Part shown: piece after piece, positions 43,263-51,883 of the stretch
Numbering within the stretch: the stretch's first letter is position 1
Layout: the number at the start of each line of letters is the position of its first letter
NCBI RefSeq assembly: GCF_009664975.1
Contig: NZ_WJXB01000012.1
Coordinates: forward strand, 178,564-242,563
Direction of reading: 5' to 3'
Length of the DNA stretch: 64,000 nt
From: Paenibacillus monticola
GTDB taxonomy: Bacteria; Bacillota; Bacilli; Paenibacillales; Paenibacillaceae
Made by a program: the position numbers and the translations under genes
Notes under the pieces: model-generated
Databases searched by the model: none
What the model saw: the letters and a program-made list of their open reading frames with translations, nothing else
What the model was told of the DNA's origin: nothing

Positions 43263-44300
43263 ATGTTTGGTGGTTTTACGAAAGACTTAGGAATTGACCT
43301 TGGGACGGCGAATACGCTCGTCTATGTACGCGGCAAGGGTATTGTTGTTAGAGAACCTTCCGTGGTGGCCATTAATACAGATACCAAAACGATAGAAGCT
43401 GTAGGCGAATCTGCCAAGAAAATGATAGGTCGTACACCGGGGAATATTCGGGCTATTCGTCCGATGAAAGACGGGGTTATTGCCGATTTTGATACAACGG
43501 CTACGATGATTAAATATTTTATCCGTCAGGCACAGAAGCAGCGTTCGATGTTCCAACGCCATCCTAACGTAATGGTCTGTGTTCCTTCCGGCATTACTGC
43601 TGTTGAGCAGCGGGCCGTTGAGGATGCAACCAAGCAAGCCGGAGCGCGTGAAGCTTACATTATTGAGGAACCTTTTGCTGCAGCTATCGGTGCCGATCTA
43701 CCAGTATGGGAGCCAACAGGAAGTATGGTTGTCGACATCGGCGGAGGTACGACTGAAGTAGCCGTAATCTCGCTCGGCGGTATTGTGACTAGCCGTTCTG
43801 TGCGTGTAGCAGGTGACGAGGCGGATGAGGCTATCATCCAGTACATCAAGCGCCAATATAACCTAATGATCGGTGAACGGACCTCAGAGCAACTGAAGAT
43901 GGACGTGGGTTCTGCCCTACCGCTTGAGAAGGCTGAGACGATGGAAATTCGTGGTCGCGATCTCGTGACAGGTCTGCCAAAGACACTGACCATTACTTCT
44001 GATGAGATTTGTGAAGCGTTAGGGGATACGGTGAATGCTATTGTTGAAGCCGTCAAAGTAACGCTGGAGAAATGCCCGCCGGAACTAGCCGCTGATATTA
44101 TGGACCGTGGTATTGTATTGACCGGTGGAGGTGCGTTGTTGCGCAACCTGGATAAACTGCTTGCACGAGAAACCGGTATGCCGGTAATTGTCGCCGAGAA
44201 TCCGCTTGACTGCGTAGCTATTGGCACAGGCAAGGCACTTGAGAACATTCACTTGTTCAAGAGCCGCAGTAGCTCGAGCCTTCGCTCCAAGCGATATTAA
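43263..44300 (+). CDS. mreB: Rod shape-determining actin homologue MreB
   Basis: Bacterial actin that organises lateral peptidoglycan synthesis at the membrane. GIDLGTANTLVYVRGKG (phosphate 1), DIGGGTTEVAVISLGG (phosphate 2) and LTGGGALLRNLDKLLA (adenosine) are complete. The N-terminal MFGGFTKD forms the membrane-contacting start. 345 aa, standard. AAAAGGAG precedes the ATG. First of mreBCD. Confidence 0.97.
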   Translation: MFGGFTKDLGIDLGTANTLVYVRGKGIVVREPSVVAINTDTKTIEAVGESAKKMIGRTPGNIRAIRPMKDGVIADFDTTATMIKYFIRQAQKQRSMFQRHPNVMVCVPSGITAVEQRAVEDATKQAGAREAYIIEEPFAAAIGADLPVWEPTGSMVVDIGGGTTEVAVISLGGIVTSRSVRVAGDEADEAIIQYIKRQYNLMIGERTSEQLKMDVGSALPLEKAETMEIRGRDLVTGLPKTLTITSDEICEALGDTVNAIVEAVKVTLEKCPPELAADIMDRGIVLTGGGALLRNLDKLLARETGMPVIVAENPLDCVAIGTGKALENIHLFKSRSSSSLRSKRY

Positions 44301-44357
44301 GCCTGAACCACTTGTGAACGTCAACCCCTGTTTATGGGAGAAATACGTTGTTAGAGG

Positions 44358-45236
44358 GTGTTGAAACTGTTTAAACTCTTAAGCAATAAACGTTTGTTTA
44401 TATTATTGTTTACATTGGTCCTGTTTATTGTGGTGATGGGCTTTAGCTTGGGAACAAGAAAAGCTTTGTCCTGGCCGGAGAATTTTCTCAGAGATACGAC
44501 TGGTTTCGTGCAAAATGTATTCTACAAGCCCGCTGGATATGTAGCGGGCTTGTTTGAAGATATCGGAAATCTTCACGATCTCGCCAAAGAGAATGAGAGT
44601 CTCAAAATAACGGTCGCTCAATACACGCGTGATAAAGCTACGTATAACTTTATTCAAGCGGATAATGAAAGACTGCAGAAGCTGCTTAAGTTTACCCAAG
44701 CACAGAAGGAAAAATATGATTATGAGTATCATATCGCCCAAGTGGTTAGTCTGACTACAGAGCCAAGCAACAGTTCGCTTGTAATCGATCTCGGATCCAA
44801 GGATGGCGTTAAGACTAATATGTCCGTGATATCTGTAGAGGGTCTGGTTGGTGTTATTAGTGAAGTCAGCAATTTCACCTCGACTGTAAAGCTGATGACT
44901 ATGATGGATAGTAATGATCCGAACTCTCAGCCGGCAATAGCGGCTACGGCTATAGGGAAAGAGAATTCTACATTCGGTATGATTCAAAGCTATAATCAGG
45001 AAACCAAACGGCTTCAGATGGACAAGATCCCTCCAGGTGATCCCATTGCAGTGGGGGACACCATTGTTTCCTCCGGTATCGGTGGCTTGTATCCACGTGG
45101 TCTGACTATCGGTACTGTAGATAGCGTTGCAGTGGGAGAGTTCGGATTAACCTCAACCGCAATCATAAAGCCAAAAGCCGAATTTGAGGACTGGAAGCAG
45201 CTGATTGTTGTCTATACAGAGGAGCGTACAGAATAG
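44358..45236 (+). CDS. mreC: Rod shape-determining protein MreC
   Basis: Bitopic protein: a membrane anchor (FILLFTLVLFIVVMGFSLG), a coiled coil (about 70-110), and a periplasmic beta-barrel domain (SLVIDLGSKDGVKTNMSVIS, PRGLTIGTV). It links MreB to the cell-wall synthases. Start: GTG 44358 or TTG 44361, with TTAGAGGG partly overlapping; no ATG fits. 292 aa. Ends overlapping the start region of mreD. Confidence 0.93.
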   Translation: MLKLFKLLSNKRLFILLFTLVLFIVVMGFSLGTRKALSWPENFLRDTTGFVQNVFYKPAGYVAGLFEDIGNLHDLAKENESLKITVAQYTRDKATYNFIQADNERLQKLLKFTQAQKEKYDYEYHIAQVVSLTTEPSNSSLVIDLGSKDGVKTNMSVISVEGLVGVISEVSNFTSTVKLMTMMDSNDPNSQPAIAATAIGKENSTFGMIQSYNQETKRLQMDKIPPGDPIAVGDTIVSSGIGGLYPRGLTIGTVDSVAVGEFGLTSTAIIKPKAEFEDWKQLIVVYTEERTE

Positions 45237-45241
45237 TGAAT

Positions 45242-45769
45242 ATGCGGAGAAGACCTTTTCTTATTCTACTGTTGTTCCTCCTGTTTATTCTGCAGGGGAC
45301 CATTCTTCCTTGGCTGATACCGAATGTCTGGGAGATGCGGATCATTCCGAATCTGGTCTTTATTGTTATACTATTCATAACCGTTTATCATCATCGTCAT
45401 ACTGCCCTGCTATTGGGCTTATCCTTTGGGATGCTGCATGATGTCATTTTTTACGGTAGAATCATAGGAGCTCATTCCTTTGCAATGGGTCTGTCTGCTT
45501 ATTTGATTGGTCTGATCTTTCAAATTCCACGCGCACCATTACCCCTTATGATGACTGTGGTTCTGTTAGGGAGCTTGCTGGGAGACAGTATGTTATTTGC
45601 AATTTATAGTGTGTTTAATCTCAACAATGAACCTTACAGCTGGGCGTTATTAAATCATATGTTGCCTACGATGTTGTTTCATTTCGCGTTTGCCTTGCTC
45701 TTATATATTCCGCTCCGGCGTCAGTTGGAGTTGCTCAAGAAAGAGACGCGTAAAGAAGAAAACATATGA
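45242..45769 (+). CDS. mreD: Rod shape-determining protein MreD
   Basis: Small polytopic membrane protein (about five membrane segments) that acts with MreBC in elongation. Weakly conserved sequence; identified by position, size and hydrophobic pattern (MRRRPFLILLLFLLFILQGT..., GMLHDVIFYGRIIGAH). Start ATG 45242 lies just after the mreC stop; GTG 45236 is an in-frame alternative. Ends 81 bp before minC. Confidence 0.9.
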   Translation: MRRRPFLILLLFLLFILQGTILPWLIPNVWEMRIIPNLVFIVILFITVYHHRHTALLLGLSFGMLHDVIFYGRIIGAHSFAMGLSAYLIGLIFQIPRAPLPLMMTVVLLGSLLGDSMLFAIYSVFNLNNEPYSWALLNHMLPTMLFHFAFALLLYIPLRRQLELLKKETRKEENI

Positions 45770-45850
45770 AGCAACTTGTATTTTCTTATGGAGCAAAGCA
45801 GGAACTTGAGGGGCTCGGCACGAATGAATGAGGATAGGGGGACTAAGCAG

Positions 45851-46513
45851 ATGACAGTGAAATCCAAGCATGTAAGGATTAAAGGCATCAAGGACGGCCT
45901 GGTATTCCTGCTAGACGACAAATGTCCCTTTGAAGATCTTCTGAGCGAGCTTCGTTTCAAGTTGGAACACAGCCATCAAAATATTTTGACAGGACCGATT
46001 ATACATGTGGACATTAAGCTAGGTAACCGTTCCGTAACTGAGGAAGAGAAGGAAGCAGTGCTGGAGATTCTGAAGGGGCAAGGCAATTTGTTGATCCGCT
46101 CCGTCGAGTCACTGGAGGAACCTGGCAGCACCGAGGATTCTGAAGCGCTGTTTTTAATGAGCGGGATGTTGCGTTCCGGTCAGGTGCTGCATCATCAAGG
46201 CAATCTTTTATTTCTGGGCGATGTAAACCCGGGAGGGACGATTACTTGTTCAGGTGATATTTATATTCTTGGTGCGCTTAGAGGTATGGCTCATGCGGGT
46301 GTGGATGGTAATGTAGAGGCTATTATTGCTGCTTCACATCTGTCTCCGACCCAACTGCGTATTGCGGATATCATCAGCAGACCTCCTGACGAATGGGGTA
46401 CCCGAGAGAGCACCATGGAATTTGCATATTTATCGAAGGGTGCTATGCAGATCGACAAGATTCATAATATAGTCAAGTTACGTCAGGGTTTAAATGTGTT
46501 TAAAGGGGTGTAG
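45851..46513 (+). CDS. minC: Septum site-determining protein MinC
   Basis: FtsZ antagonist that blocks division near the poles. N-terminal MTVKSKHVRIKGIKDGLVF domain, C-terminal beta-helix domain (GNLLFLGDVNPGGTITCSGD, LRGMAHAGVDGN). Start choice: a longer frame begins at 45776, but ATG 45851 has AGGGGG 10 nt upstream and matches the family start, giving 220 aa. minD follows 5 bp later. Confidence 0.94.
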   Translation: MTVKSKHVRIKGIKDGLVFLLDDKCPFEDLLSELRFKLEHSHQNILTGPIIHVDIKLGNRSVTEEEKEAVLEILKGQGNLLIRSVESLEEPGSTEDSEALFLMSGMLRSGQVLHHQGNLLFLGDVNPGGTITCSGDIYILGALRGMAHAGVDGNVEAIIAASHLSPTQLRIADIISRPPDEWGTRESTMEFAYLSKGAMQIDKIHNIVKLRQGLNVFKGV

Positions 46514-46518
46514 CCTCC

Positions 46519-47313
46519 ATGGGAGAAGCGATTGTCGTTACCTCAGGTAAAGGCGGAGTTGGCAAAACAACCACAACAGCCAATATTGGAACCGCACTTG
46601 CACTGCAGGGTAAAAAAGTCTGTCTCGTCGATACCGATATTGGACTGCGCAATCTGGATGTAGTTATGGGACTTGAGAATCGTATTATTTATGATATTGT
46701 GGATGTGGCCGAGGGTAGATGCCGCCTTAATCAGGCCCTGGTTAAGGACAAACGTTTTGATGAATTGTATATGCTGCCCGCAGCACAGACGAAGGATAAA
46801 ACGGCTGTTACTCCTGAACAGGTGAGAGACATCATCCTTGAATTAAAGAAGGAATATGAGTATATTCTGATCGATTGCCCTGCGGGAATTGAGCACGGCT
46901 TTCGTAATGCGATTGCTGGTGCGGATAAAGCCATCGTCGTCACCACACCGGAGCATGCCGCTGTGCGCGATGCGGATCGTGTAATCGGCCTGTTGGAGCA
47001 ATCACATGTGGAATCACCCAAGCTGGTCATAAACCGTATTCGTCCAGGACTTGTGAAGTCCGGCGATATGCTTGATATTGAGGATGTATTGCAAGTACTT
47101 AATATTGATCTAATTGGAATTGTTCCAGATGACGAGATGGTCATTAGAGCCGCTAATAACGGGGAGCCTACGGTAATGAATCCGGATTCCCCTGCCGCTA
47201 TTGCTTACCGCAACATAGCTCGTCGTATTTTAGGTGATGCAGTACCGTTGATGCAGCTTGACCGGAAGCCGAATGCCTTTAAGAAATTCAAGAAATTTTT
47301 CGGTATGGGTTGA
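46519..47313 (+). CDS. minD: Septum site-determining ATPase MinD
   Basis: Membrane-associated ParA-family ATPase that recruits MinC to the membrane. Deviant Walker A GKGGVGKTTTTANIG is at 10-24; KVCLVDTDIGLRNLD carries the Walker A' Asp; the C-terminus ends in an amphipathic membrane-targeting helix (FKKFKKFFGMG). 264 aa. AAAGGGGTG precedes the ATG. Confidence 0.96.
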   Translation: MGEAIVVTSGKGGVGKTTTTANIGTALALQGKKVCLVDTDIGLRNLDVVMGLENRIIYDIVDVAEGRCRLNQALVKDKRFDELYMLPAAQTKDKTAVTPEQVRDIILELKKEYEYILIDCPAGIEHGFRNAIAGADKAIVVTTPEHAAVRDADRVIGLLEQSHVESPKLVINRIRPGLVKSGDMLDIEDVLQVLNIDLIGIVPDDEMVIRAANNGEPTVMNPDSPAAIAYRNIARRILGDAVPLMQLDRKPNAFKKFKKFFGMG

Positions 47314-47340
47314 ACTAGGTACACCTACATATCGAAGCAT

Positions 47341-47388
47341 AAAGGGTCATGCTCGTAGATGAATCTATGGGTGTGACCCTTTTTTTTT
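47341..47388 (+). terminator. Terminator after minD
   Basis: AAGGGTCA / TGACCCTT outer stem of 8 bp, inner TAGAT/ATCTA hairpin, then nine T. Separates mreBCD-minCD from spoIVF. Confidence 0.85.
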
Positions 47389-47523
47389 GTACAACATCAA
47401 AGAGTTTATTGGTAAAAAACACCTTCTGGACATTCTTTCCACGGACCTTGCAAGGGGCTTGTTCTAAAGACACTTCTCTTCTTCATAAAATGGAAGTAAA
47501 ACAAGCCCGCCGGAGGGATAACT

Positions 47524-48351
47524 ATGGATCAGAAATTAGATATCAAGGGTCGCCGCAAGGAGCGCATCCGCAGCTTACTGGAAGATCTTCCGGAAGTTCC
47601 GGTTTCAGCAGCACCGCCATTGTTCACAATACCGGATAAGAAAATAAGCTTTAAGGATACAGAGCCAGATCCCGAGGTCATGTGGAAAGAACGCCGTGGG
47701 AGCTGGGAGAATCATGGGAACGGGGAGAAGCCACGTTTTATCAGTGGTTTTATACGGCGGACTGTTGCCAGTGTGCTAGTGTTTGGTGCCGTGTGGGGGA
47801 TCTTTGCTATTCAGCAGCCATGGTCACAACAAGCACAGGCTTTTATCAACGACGCTTTAAGCAAAGATATGGACTTTGCAGCAGCTAGAGTCTGGTATGA
47901 GGAGCATTTTAACGGAGCTCCAGCGTTCATTCCGATTTTTGGGGATAAAGAAGAGCCGGCCCAAAAGGCAGCGGCCGCACATGAACTGAATCCTCCGATA
48001 GACGGGAGTATCATTAAGCCCTTTGTCTCCTCACTTAAAGGTGTGGAAATTATGCCTGAAACCGATTCAAGCGGCAGTGTGATGGTGAAAAGTGTAGATA
48101 TAGGGCGTGTACTGTCCGTATCCAAAGAGCTGCAGGGTGGAATTCGAATTACTATCCAGCACTCAGGCAGTATTATTGCTGAGTATGGCCATTTAAGCGG
48201 GACAAAGCTAAAAGTTGATGATTGGCTGCAGAGTGGTGAGAATGTCGGGTGGTTAGTAGAACCGGAGACAGCTTCAGAGACTACACTCTTTTTTGCAGTG
48301 ATGAAGGATAAAGCTTATATTGATCCTGCTGAAGTGGTCTCGTTTGATTAG
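47524..48351 (+). CDS. spoIVFA: Stage IV sporulation protein FA-like (M23/LytM domain regulator)
   Basis: Mother-cell membrane protein that holds and inhibits the pro-sigma-K protease SpoIVFB until checkpoint release. A cytosolic N-terminal 80 residues, one membrane segment (TVASVLVFGAVWGIFAI) and a degenerate LytM/M23 domain (INGSII-like PPIDGSIIKPF, GIRITIQHSGSIIAEYGHLS). The metal ligands of true M23 peptidases are incomplete, as in SpoIVFA. Overlaps spoIVFB by 32 bp. A sigma-E -10-like CATAAAAT lies near 47493, with a poor -35. GGAGGG precedes the ATG. Confidence 0.88.
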   Translation: MDQKLDIKGRRKERIRSLLEDLPEVPVSAAPPLFTIPDKKISFKDTEPDPEVMWKERRGSWENHGNGEKPRFISGFIRRTVASVLVFGAVWGIFAIQQPWSQQAQAFINDALSKDMDFAAARVWYEEHFNGAPAFIPIFGDKEEPAQKAAAAHELNPPIDGSIIKPFVSSLKGVEIMPETDSSGSVMVKSVDIGRVLSVSKELQGGIRITIQHSGSIIAEYGHLSGTKLKVDDWLQSGENVGWLVEPETASETTLFFAVMKDKAYIDPAEVVSFD

Positions 48352-49186
48352 GTTATGGGGGATCGAGTTCACGCTACATCCGCTGTTTGTGATTGTGATG
48401 TTCTTTTCTGTTCTCACGGGACAGTTTCTTGAGCTGCTTACTTTATTTATGATCGTGTTAGTTCATGAAATGGGACATGTCTGTGCTGCCCTTCTCGCTG
48501 GGGTTATGGTCAAATCTGTACAGCTGCTCCCATTCGGGGGGGTTGCTGTTATCGAGGACCATGGCCGGCTTACGGCCAGCCGCGAGATCGGAATTGCTCT
48601 GGCCGGACCGCTGCAAAATGGGTTTATGATTGTGATTGCCTATGGTATTCTGCAAGCAGGTGTTGGCAACGGAGCATTTCTGAACTATTTTATCCAGGCG
48701 AACACCATTATTGCGCTCTTCAATCTTTTGCCGATTCTGCCGCTTGACGGAGGAAAGGTCCTTCAGGCTGCTATAAGTCTTTTGCTTCCCTATTATTTCA
48801 CTTTAATGTGGAGCGGAAGAGTGAGTGTGGCTGCTAGTGTACTGGTTGTTGCCTATGCGCTACTGCCTCTTGGAGCAGGTGGGGGTCTTAGACTGAACCT
48901 GCTCATGATCGGAGCTTTTTTACTATATTCCAACATCACAGACCATCGTAACTTCCCCTACCGGTTCGTTGCTTTTCTGATGAACAGGGAGGCTGTATAT
49001 GAGCGACATCTGCGGACCGGGAGTGTGGCACGTCCAATTGTTGCTTTATCCGCGAAACCTTTGGATGATATATTGCGTCTATTTAAACGTAACCAGTATC
49101 ATTTTATCTATGTGTTGAACGACAGCGGAGATGTGCTTGCTGTTGTGCCGGAACAGCGGTTGATATCCTCTTATTTTAGAAGTTAG
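48320..49186 (+). CDS. spoIVFB: Intramembrane metalloprotease SpoIVFB (site-2 protease family)
   Basis: Cleaves pro-sigma-K in the outer forespore membrane. Zn motif HEMGH at 49-53 and the second ligand Asp143 in LPLDGGKVLQ. Six hydrophobic segments, then a C-terminal domain (RTGSVARPIVALSAKPLDDI and HFIYVLNDSGDVLAVV) resembling a CBS-like unit that in SpoIVFB senses ATP. Start: TTG 48320 (AAGGATAAA upstream) overlaps spoIVFA; TTG 48344 is an alternative. 288 aa. Family order and motif make this secure. Confidence 0.92.
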   Translation: MILLKWSRLIRLWGIEFTLHPLFVIVMFFSVLTGQFLELLTLFMIVLVHEMGHVCAALLAGVMVKSVQLLPFGGVAVIEDHGRLTASREIGIALAGPLQNGFMIVIAYGILQAGVGNGAFLNYFIQANTIIALFNLLPILPLDGGKVLQAAISLLLPYYFTLMWSGRVSVAASVLVVAYALLPLGAGGGLRLNLLMIGAFLLYSNITDHRNFPYRFVAFLMNREAVYERHLRTGSVARPIVALSAKPLDDILRLFKRNQYHFIYVLNDSGDVLAVVPEQRLISSYFRS

Positions 49187-49233
49187 TACACAGAGTGCAG
49201 CGAATGAAAATGATTTAAACCAGAGGTGAAGCC

Positions 49234-50475
49234 ATGAAACAAATGATCGTTCACTGCACGCAGCATATTACCCGGATGGCTCTTCTGGAGGACGGGAGAT
49301 TGGTAGAATACGCGGCTGAACGCGATCAGCAGCAAGGGCTGGTTGGGAGTTATTATAAAGGTCGGGTTATGAATGTTCTTCCAGGTATGCAAGCGGCTTT
49401 TGTTGATATTGGACAGAAAAAGAATGCTTTTTTATATGTAGATGACGTATTACATCCCCATTTGGAGAAACAACCAGAAATAAGACCCTCGATAGAGACG
49501 CTGCTGCAGCCTGGTCAAGAAATTATTGTACAGGTTAGAAAAGAGCCGCGTGGCGGTAAGGGCGCACGTGTAACTACCCATTATACGCTGCCAGGGCGTT
49601 GGATGGTGTACATGCCTTATGCGGAATATGTTGGAGTCTCCAAGAAAATCAGCCGCGAATCCGAACGAACCCGGCTTAAGGGTATTGGAGAACGGCTCCG
49701 CAACAAGGAAGAGGGAGTGATCATGCGTACGGTTTCGGAGGATGAGCCTCCTGAAGCAGTAGAGGGTGATCTCTCTTTCCTGCGTGCCCAGTGGGATATT
49801 ATTACCCGACGAGCGTTAGAAACTGAAGCGCCTGCTCTACTGCATAGTGATCTTAGTATTGTGCAACGCTTTATACGGGATACATTTAATCCGCGGATGG
49901 ATGAGCTGATGATAGATTCCCCCAAAGTCGTTAGAGAAGCAGAGGCTTTCCTTGCGGAGATGGCTCCTGAAGGGTACAAACCAGTAGGGTTATATGAGGG
50001 CAAGGAATCCATTTTTAATACCTACGGTGTTCAGGAACAATTATACAGGAGCTTCAATCGCAAAATCATCCTTGAGGGTGGCGCAACACTCATCTGGGAT
50101 GAGGCTGAGGCGTTAACGGTCATTGATGTAAATACTGCTCACTATACGGGGGGAGCTTCGTTGGAAGAGACGGTAACCTCGACTAATTTACTGGCGGCTG
50201 AGGAGATTGGCAGGCTTATCCGGTTGCGTGATACAGGTGGCATTATTATCGTCGACTTTATTGATATGGAACTGGAAGAACACCGGAAGATGGTTATTGA
50301 TCGACTGGAGAGCATAATAACCAGTGACCGTACCAAGACACATATCCTCGGCTGGACAAGGCTTGGATTACTGGAGATGACACGCAAGAAGGCAAGGCAT
50401 GACTCCGCAGGTTTCGCACCTGTTACCTGTCAATGTTGCGGGGGAACCGGGAAAGTTGGAGCTTGGCTGGAATGA
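49234..50475 (+). CDS. rng: Ribonuclease E/G family endoribonuclease
   Basis: Cleaves AU-rich single-stranded RNA. S1-like RNA-binding region (GSYYKGRVMNVLPGMQAAFV with KKNAFLYVDDV) near the N-terminus, DNase I-like catalytic domain with Mg ligands Asp298 (VIDVNT) and Asp341 (IIIVDFIDME), and C-terminal CQCCGGTG resembling the Zn-link. 413 aa, RNase G size. ACCAGAGGTG precedes the ATG. Bacillus subtilis lacks RNase E/G, but Paenibacillus and other Firmicutes carry it between spoIVFB and rplU. Confidence 0.92.
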   Translation: MKQMIVHCTQHITRMALLEDGRLVEYAAERDQQQGLVGSYYKGRVMNVLPGMQAAFVDIGQKKNAFLYVDDVLHPHLEKQPEIRPSIETLLQPGQEIIVQVRKEPRGGKGARVTTHYTLPGRWMVYMPYAEYVGVSKKISRESERTRLKGIGERLRNKEEGVIMRTVSEDEPPEAVEGDLSFLRAQWDIITRRALETEAPALLHSDLSIVQRFIRDTFNPRMDELMIDSPKVVREAEAFLAEMAPEGYKPVGLYEGKESIFNTYGVQEQLYRSFNRKIILEGGATLIWDEAEALTVIDVNTAHYTGGASLEETVTSTNLLAAEEIGRLIRLRDTGGIIIVDFIDMELEEHRKMVIDRLESIITSDRTKTHILGWTRLGLLEMTRKKARHDSAGFAPVTCQCCGGTGKVGAWLE

Positions 50476-50522
50476 ATGTTACCTTTGCCCAGCTATTGAA
50501 AAGGGTATTATACTTGAAAACA

Positions 50523-50551
50523 TTGACTATGGTTAATAAGTATGATAATAT
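50523..50551 (+). promoter_or_regulatory. Sigma-A promoter of the rplU leader
   Basis: TTGACT (50523-50528), 17-bp spacer, TAATAT (50546-50551). Confidence 0.7.
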
Positions 50552-50557
50552 CTTCAA

Positions 50558-50685
50558 GTATGTGTTTGGTTGATTTATTCCTGCACATGCTGTAACCGCT
50601 CCGATCGGGTACATAAGCGCTGTTCCCTTTGGGGAGTATGCCACCTAGACTAGGCGAGTCTGAGACATGAGGAGGTGCAAGTACA
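50558..50685 (+). promoter_or_regulatory. L21-type leader RNA of rplU
   Basis: A structured 128-nt leader containing GCCACCTAGACTAGGCGAGT and GTCTGAGACATGAGGAGGTG, in the position of the Firmicute L21 leader. It is thought to let L21 or its ribosomal partner regulate the rplU-prp-rpmA operon. Exact match to the Rfam model not tested. Confidence 0.7.
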
Positions 50686-50997
50686 ATGTATGCAATTATC
50701 GAAACTGGTGGCAAACAATACAAAGTCCAAGAGGGCGACGTATTATTCATTGAGAAACTAGATGCTGTAGACGGCGAAAGCGTAACTTTTAACCGTGTAT
50801 TGGCTGTTTCCAACGAAGGCGGTTTGACTGCAGGAACTCCGCTTTTGAGCGGCGCTACTGTAACAGCTAAAGTTGAGAAACATGGTAAAGGCCATAAGGT
50901 TGTAGTTTACAAATACAAACCTAAGAAGAATTACCACAAGAAACAAGGTCATCGTCAACCGTACACAAAAGTAACTATCGAGAAGATTCAAGCGTAA
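50686..50997 (+). CDS. rplU: Ribosomal protein bL21
   Basis: Large-subunit ribosomal protein. MYAIIETGGKQYKVQEGDVL at the start and YKPKKNYHKKQGHRQPYT at the end are diagnostic. 103 aa. GAGGAGGTG precedes the ATG. First gene of rplU-prp-rpmA, controlled by the L21 leader. Confidence 0.98.
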   Translation: MYAIIETGGKQYKVQEGDVLFIEKLDAVDGESVTFNRVLAVSNEGGLTAGTPLLSGATVTAKVEKHGKGHKVVVYKYKPKKNYHKKQGHRQPYTKVTIEKIQA

Positions 50998-51009
50998 GAA
51001 GGTGCGTTA

Positions 51010-51345
51010 ATGATTAACGTCTTGATTACAAGATCTTCCGGGTTGGGTACTATCGTTGGCTTTGAGGTCAAAGGACATGCGGGTTATGCGAAGCGTGGCG
51101 AAGATATCGTATGTGCCGGAGTATCCACTGTAACATTTGGAACCGTCAATTCGATTGAGTTCTTGACCGGAATCTCCATAGACACGTCTGTGAAGAACGG
51201 TTTCTTGAGTGGAACAATAAGTTCCATAGAAGATTCCGAAAAGTCTGCGAAGGTACAATTGCTGCTTGAATCCATGGTCGTTATGTTGAATGATATCGCA
51301 GAATCATACGGGAAGTATATTAAGATACAGCAACACATTATTTAA
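51010..51345 (+). CDS. prp: Ribosomal-processing cysteine protease Prp
   Basis: Cleaves the N-terminal extension of ribosomal protein L27, required in Firmicutes. Catalytic dyad His23 (KGHAGYAKRGEDIV) and Cys35 (VCAGVST). 111 aa. Lies between rplU and rpmA, and its substrate (with the LNLQFF cleavage leader) is the next gene. Confidence 0.95.
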   Translation: MINVLITRSSGLGTIVGFEVKGHAGYAKRGEDIVCAGVSTVTFGTVNSIEFLTGISIDTSVKNGFLSGTISSIEDSEKSAKVQLLLESMVVMLNDIAESYGKYIKIQQHII

Positions 51346-51362
51346 AGAAGGAGGTAGACAAC

Positions 51363-51674
51363 ATGTTTAAATTGAATCTTCAATTCTTCGCATCCAAAAA
51401 AGGTGTAGGTTCCACAAGAAACGGTCGTGATAGCCAATCGAAACGTCTTGGTGTGAAACGTGCTGACGGTCAAGCAGTTACCGGCGGCAGCATCTTGGTT
51501 CGTCAACGCGGAACCAAGATTCACCCAGGCACAAACGTAGGCATCGGCAGTGACGATACCTTGTTCGCCAAAGTGGACGGCGTGGTGAAATTCGAACGTT
51601 GGGGCCGCGATCGCAAGAAAGTGAGCGTCTACCCTGTTGACGTTGCTCCGGTAGCAGCGGCACTGGAAGCGTAA
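51363..51674 (+). CDS. rpmA: Ribosomal protein bL27 with Prp-cleaved N-terminal extension
   Basis: Large-subunit ribosomal protein at the peptidyl-transferase centre. MFKLNLQFF precedes the mature start A/SKKGVGSTRNGRDSQSKRLG; Prp cuts after Phe9. 103 aa. AGGAGG precedes the ATG. A strong terminator follows at 51701. Confidence 0.97.
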   Translation: MFKLNLQFFASKKGVGSTRNGRDSQSKRLGVKRADGQAVTGGSILVRQRGTKIHPGTNVGIGSDDTLFAKVDGVVKFERWGRDRKKVSVYPVDVAPVAAALEA

Positions 51675-51700
51675 GCTAACGGACCATAATTTTCAGTGAA

Positions 51701-51731
51701 GCCTCCGGCATGAGTGCCGGAGGCTTTTTTT
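51701..51731 (+). terminator. Terminator after rpmA
   Basis: Perfect 10-bp stem GCCTCCGGCA / TGCCGGAGGC with TGAG loop and seven T. Confidence 0.92.
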
Positions 51732-51883
51732 GAAAATATATAAATTATATGTTGCACAATATAATTTATTCTTTTATGTTACTTTTGGAAATTTTTAAGG
51801 ATAAGTTTTGCGAAATCTCTTATAATGTTTTATGTATTCTAACGAAGACTTGAATTTTGCGAACTGAGGGACGGGGAGAAAGA

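Noticed and set aside
43655..44248. 197-codon minus-strand frame opposite mreB
   Set aside because: Ser/Thr/Ile-rich shadow of a highly conserved gene; no start signal.
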